DNA of 8,832 nucleotides, from assembly GCA_018384465.1 (NCBI GenBank), contig JAHAYQ010000008.1, positions 1 through 8,832 of the forward strand, in the 5' to 3' direction. Below the pieces are notes generated by a model that had not been told where the DNA came from, made no database searches, and was given only the letters and a program-made list of their open reading frames with translations. This document shows, piece after piece, positions 6,209 to 8,832 of this stretch. How positions within the stretch are numbered: the first letter of the stretch is position 1; the number at the start of each line of letters is the position of its first letter. The stretch is from Myroides sp. GTDB taxonomy: Bacteria; Bacteroidota; Bacteroidia; Flavobacteriales; Flavobacteriaceae. The position numbers and the translations under genes are program-made.

Positions 6209-6763
6209 ATGAGTGAAAAAGTAATCGGAATCGTAGTAGGCTCCATCAGAAAAGAAGCGTTCACTAAAAAAATAGGTGAATTCTTAGTAGCAAATGCTCC
6301 GGCAGGTTATCGCTTTGATTTTATTGAAATTGCCGATCTACCAATTTACAATCAAGATTATGACGACGCTAATGAACCAGCTAATTATGCGCCTTTTCGT
6401 GAAAAAGTGCGTTCTATGAACGGAATTATCTTTGTAACGCCCGAGCACAACCGATCGGTACCAGCTGCTTTAAAAAATGCTTTAGATGTAGGATCCCGTC
6501 CTTACGGAAAAAATGTTTGGGATGGTAAACCAACTTTAATCATTTCATCTTCGATTAGTGGTATCAGCGGGTTCGGGGCTAATCATCATTTACGTCAAAT
6601 GCTTGCTTTTTTAAATATGCCAACGGTTCAGCAGCCTGAAGTGTATTTAGCAAACGTACAAGACTACTTTGACGACTCGGGAAACTTAGTCAAAGATGAT
6701 ACGGCTCAGTTTTTAAGAAAGGTATTAAATGATTATATTCAATTTGTATCAAAATTTCAATAA
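6209..6763 (+). CDS. NADPH-dependent FMN reductase family protein
   Basis: This 184-residue cytoplasmic flavoprotein has a flavodoxin-like fold (Pfam FMN_red, PF03358), the family of ChrR/YieF quinone and chromate reductases and of small azoreductases. Such enzymes use NAD(P)H and FMN to reduce quinones or other acceptors. The phosphate-binding loop is Gly-Ser-Ile-Arg-Lys-Glu-Ala-Phe-Thr at 11-19. The second flavin contact is TPEHNRSVPAALKNALD at 77-93, which matches the family pattern TPEYNxSxPxxLKNAIDW with His for Tyr. The segment SSSISGISGFGANHHLRQML is the usual third region. It is followed after 28 bases by a short-chain dehydrogenase gene, with no terminator between, so a two-gene redox operon is likely. 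The exact substrate cannot be read from the sequence. Confidence 0.93.
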   Translation: MSEKVIGIVVGSIRKEAFTKKIGEFLVANAPAGYRFDFIEIADLPIYNQDYDDANEPANYAPFREKVRSMNGIIFVTPEHNRSVPAALKNALDVGSRPYGKNVWDGKPTLIISSSISGISGFGANHHLRQMLAFLNMPTVQQPEVYLANVQDYFDDSGNLVKDDTAQFLRKVLNDYIQFVSKFQ

Positions 6764-6791
6764 ACATTATTCAATCATAAATATAAAAAAA

Positions 6792-7583
6792 ATGACATCA
6801 AACCAACAAAGAGTTAGCATCATTACTGGTGCGGGTATGGGGTTAGGATTAGCTGCTTCTAAAGAATTGGCAGCACAAAACCATCATTTATCCTTAGTAG
6901 ACTATAACGAACAGGCACTTAATGACGCCAAACAAGAAATTTTAAACGAATATCCTAACACCCAAATAATTACGGTGGTAGCCGATGTTTCTAATGAAGA
7001 AGCAGTGAAAAACTATGTGGACCGCACAATGGAAGCTTTTGGGCGAATTGATGCCCTTTATAACAATGCAGGAATTGAGGGAAAACAAGCTGGTATTACT
7101 GAATACGATCTAACTGTCTTTAAAAAAGTAATTGATATAAACTTAATGGGCGTTTATTACGGATTGCGCTACGTTTTACCTATTATGCAACAACAACAAT
7201 ACGGTCGTATTGTCAATGTAGCTTCGGTTGGTGGTATTCGTGGGGTATTAAACCAAATGCCGTATGTTGCCAGTAAACACGCGGTAACAGGGATGACAAA
7301 AAACACAGCTTTAGAATTTGGTAGATACAATATTATGACCAATGCTATTGCACCCGGTGCTATTTTAACGCCGATGGTTGCCGAGGCTTTTAAGCAGGTT
7401 AATCCGGCAGATCCCAAAGCTGCAGAAACAGAATATGCACAGCGTAACCCTACCAAACGCTTAGGGCTACCTAAAGAAGTTGCTAAAGTAGTTGCTTTTC
7501 TTTTAAGTGAAGACAACGGATATGTAAACGGGCAAACCATAGCTATTGACGGTGGAGAATCGAATATTTACGGCAATAGTTAA
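6792..7583 (+). CDS. Short-chain dehydrogenase/reductase (SDR)
   Basis: This 263-residue classical SDR has a Rossmann fold and is probably a cytoplasmic NAD(P)-dependent alcohol/ketone oxidoreductase. The coenzyme loop TGAGMGLG is at 12-19. Asp37 at the end of the second strand favours NAD(H). NNAG is at 91-94. The catalytic tetrad is complete: Asn117, Ser145, Tyr158 and Lys162 (YVASK). The C-terminal motif NGQTIAIDGG is also typical. The frame is open back to an ATG at 6729, but that start would overlap the reductase gene by 35 bases and add 21 residues that belong to no SDR. The ATG at 6792, behind an A-rich leader, gives the normal family length and is chosen. The gene shares an operon with the flavin reductase upstream and ends at a long hairpin. 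The substrate is unknown. Confidence 0.94.
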   Translation: MTSNQQRVSIITGAGMGLGLAASKELAAQNHHLSLVDYNEQALNDAKQEILNEYPNTQIITVVADVSNEEAVKNYVDRTMEAFGRIDALYNNAGIEGKQAGITEYDLTVFKKVIDINLMGVYYGLRYVLPIMQQQQYGRIVNVASVGGIRGVLNQMPYVASKHAVTGMTKNTALEFGRYNIMTNAIAPGAILTPMVAEAFKQVNPADPKAAETEYAQRNPTKRLGLPKEVAKVVAFLLSEDNGYVNGQTIAIDGGESNIYGNS

Positions 7584-7603
7584 ACATTTTTAAAAATAGA
7601 AAT

Positions 7604-7638
7604 AAAACCTCTTCTTTAATGATTAAGGAAGAGGTTTT
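7604..7638. terminator. Long bidirectional terminator after the SDR gene
   Basis: Sixteen-base arms at 7604-7619 and 7623-7638 pair with a single G-U wobble around a three-base loop (TGA). An A-run precedes and a T-run follows. It lies between the convergent SDR and amidohydrolase genes and can end transcription of both. Confidence 0.9.
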
Positions 7639-7666
7639 GTTTTTGACAATAATATTTCGTGAGGCT

Positions 7667-7697
7667 AAATGAGTAACCTATTATTTATTACTCATTT
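7667..7697. repeat. Inverted repeat over the amidohydrolase stop codon
   Basis: AAATGAGTAA (7667-7676) and TTACTCATTT (7688-7697) are perfect 10-base inverted arms with an 11-base spacer. The right arm contains the stop codon and last codons of the minus-strand amidohydrolase. No T-run follows on the minus strand, so a standard terminator is unlikely; it could stabilise the 3' end of the transcript. Confidence 0.5.
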
Positions 7698-8832
7698 AAA
7701 AAGTCTAAGATCAATTGTATTTGAACTTTTACTCCGTTTTCCAATGCTTTTTCATTTATATTAAACCCTGGATTGTGATTTGCAGGCCCATCTCCCACTC
7801 CTAAAGTAAGGAACGACAGCGGTGCAATGGCACGGTAATAAGCAAAATCTTCGCTGGCTGTCATCATAGGACCATCAAAAACCAACTCGGCTCCTAATGC
7901 TTTCACAGCGCTTTTACGGGCAAAAGCATTTAATTGTACATCGTTTATAATAGCAGGATAGCTTTTAATATACTTCAAATCGTAAGTTGCGCCATGTGTT
8001 TCCACCACATTTTTAACAATAGATCGGATGCGTTCTTCCACCATTTTTCGTGTTTCATCGCTTGTTGTTCGAACCGTACCAGCTAGATCCGCTTGATCTG
8101 CAATAACATTAGCCACTTCACCCGATTGAAATTTCCCTACACTAATGACTGTCATTTCGCCCGGCGTTACATTTCGTGAAACAATGGTTTGAAAAGCATT
8201 AACAATTTGAGCCCCTATTACTATGGGGTCGATCCCTAAATGAGGCATTGAACCATGCGAGCCTTTTCCGAAAATGGTAAGTTCAAAAGAATCTGATGCC
8301 GTTGAAGCTGCGTTATCTGGTAATATACCCACATGACCCACTGGAAAGTTAGGCAACACATGCATGGCAAAAAAAGCATCAACTTCTTTAAGCATACCGC
8401 TTGCAACAATTTCTTGCGCTCCGCCTGGTGGTGTTTCTTCAGCATGTTGAAAAACGAAATAGACGGTTCCCTGTAGATCATCCTTCATCTTAGACAAAAC
8501 CGAAGCTGTACCCAATAACATTGCTGTATGGGCATCGTGTCCGCAGGCATGACTCACCCCATCAACCTTAGAGGTAAAAGGCAATCCGGTTTCTTCAGGC
8601 ACTGGCAACGCGTCCATATCGGCTCGGAACGCCACCGTTTTTCCAGGTTTATTTCCTTTTAAAACACCGATTAAACTAGTTGGTGTAGGTTTAATTACCA
8701 CTATATTCCCAAACGATTTTAAGCGCTCTTACACATATTTGCTGGTGGCATGCTCTTTAAAAGAAAGTTCAGGGTTTTGATGGATGTGTCTTCTCCATTC
8801 AAGGACTTTATCCATCGGAATTTGTATGTTTG
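7688..8832 (-). pseudogene. M20-family amidohydrolase, interrupted by a stop, partial
   Basis: This is a zinc-type M20 peptidase/amidohydrolase of the group that includes N-acyl amino acid and hippurate hydrolases, which cut acyl groups from amino acids. It is read on the minus strand and runs off the right edge. The first visible part contains the family segment WRRHIHQNPELSF (after a Met at 8813-8815). An in-frame TAA at 8729-8731 then breaks the frame. It continues unchanged with ERLKSFGNI and 337 more codons to 7688. In that long part (numbered from the GTG at 8701) are RADMDALP (26-33), HACGHD (Cys53, His55), Glu88-Glu89, His114 and His309, so all metal ligands and the catalytic Glu remain. 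Restart at the GTG would lose the N-terminal helix and strands. A recent nonsense mutation or a base error are the likely explanations. Confidence 0.85.
8729..8731 (-). other. In-frame premature TAA in the amidohydrolase
   Basis: On the minus strand the reading ...Ala-Thr-Ser-Lys-Tyr-Val-stop-Glu-Arg-Leu-Lys-Ser-Phe-Gly... stays in one frame on both sides. The lesion is thus a single substitution and not an indel. GAA (Glu) or CAA (Gln) at this codon would each be one change away and would fit a helix of this family. Confidence 0.85.

Noticed and set aside
6729..6791. Longer SDR start at 6729
   Set aside because: It overlaps the end of the reductase gene and adds 21 residues unlike any SDR N-terminus. 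The Rossmann loop sits at the normal place when starting at 6792.
7169..7540. Minus-strand open frame of 123 residues inside the SDR gene
   Set aside because: It lies wholly opposite a well-supported SDR, is rich in Cys and Thr in a non-protein-like pattern, and shows no recognisable domain.

Overview
The window looks like chromosomal DNA of a flavobacterium (phylum Bacteroidota, class Flavobacteriia). It is AT-rich, with A/T-rich leaders and no clear Shine-Dalgarno sequences. Several genes have a Bacteroidota-type -7 promoter element (TAnnTTTG). The protein families and short lipoproteins fit that group. A genus cannot be named from the sequence alone. There is no sign of phage, insertion sequence, tRNA, rRNA or CRISPR.

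Layout. (1) 1-460: rnpA, the protein subunit of RNase P, behind a textbook Bacteroidota promoter. (2) 663-3220: kup, a low-affinity potassium transporter with a GTG start, followed 44 bases later by a small HD-domain hydrolase resembling small alarmone hydrolases. A bidirectional terminator at 3221-3250 closes the unit. (3) 3275-3514, minus strand: a 79-residue protein made almost half of Gln and Asn, converging on that terminator. (4) 3515-4070: a very AT-rich divergent intergenic region. It holds a good match to a sigma-54 (-24/-12) promoter pointing at the next gene. (5) 4071-6048: a small lipoprotein, a secreted DUF4142 protein, a general-stress-protein-26-like flavin-binding protein and a bacterial lipocalin (Blc type), with terminators after the second and the fourth. 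(6) 6209-7583: an NADPH-dependent FMN reductase family protein and a short-chain dehydrogenase/reductase, in a probable two-gene operon ended by a long hairpin. (7) 7688-8832, minus strand: an M20-family amidohydrolase that runs off the right edge and is interrupted by an in-frame TAA near its N-terminus.

How the parts may work together. Most is ordinary housekeeping or accessory metabolism. The stretch from 3275 to 6048 reads as an envelope and general stress island: a disordered hydrophilic protein, two lipoproteins, a periplasmic DUF4142 protein and a GSP26-like protein, with a possible sigma-54 promoter in the middle. This grouping is inferred from family associations and layout, not proven. 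I did not find a clearly new molecular system. The points most worth a second look are the nonsense codon in the amidohydrolase, the sigma-54-like promoter, the Gln/Asn-rich protein, and the pairing of a potassium transporter with an alarmone-hydrolase-like enzyme.
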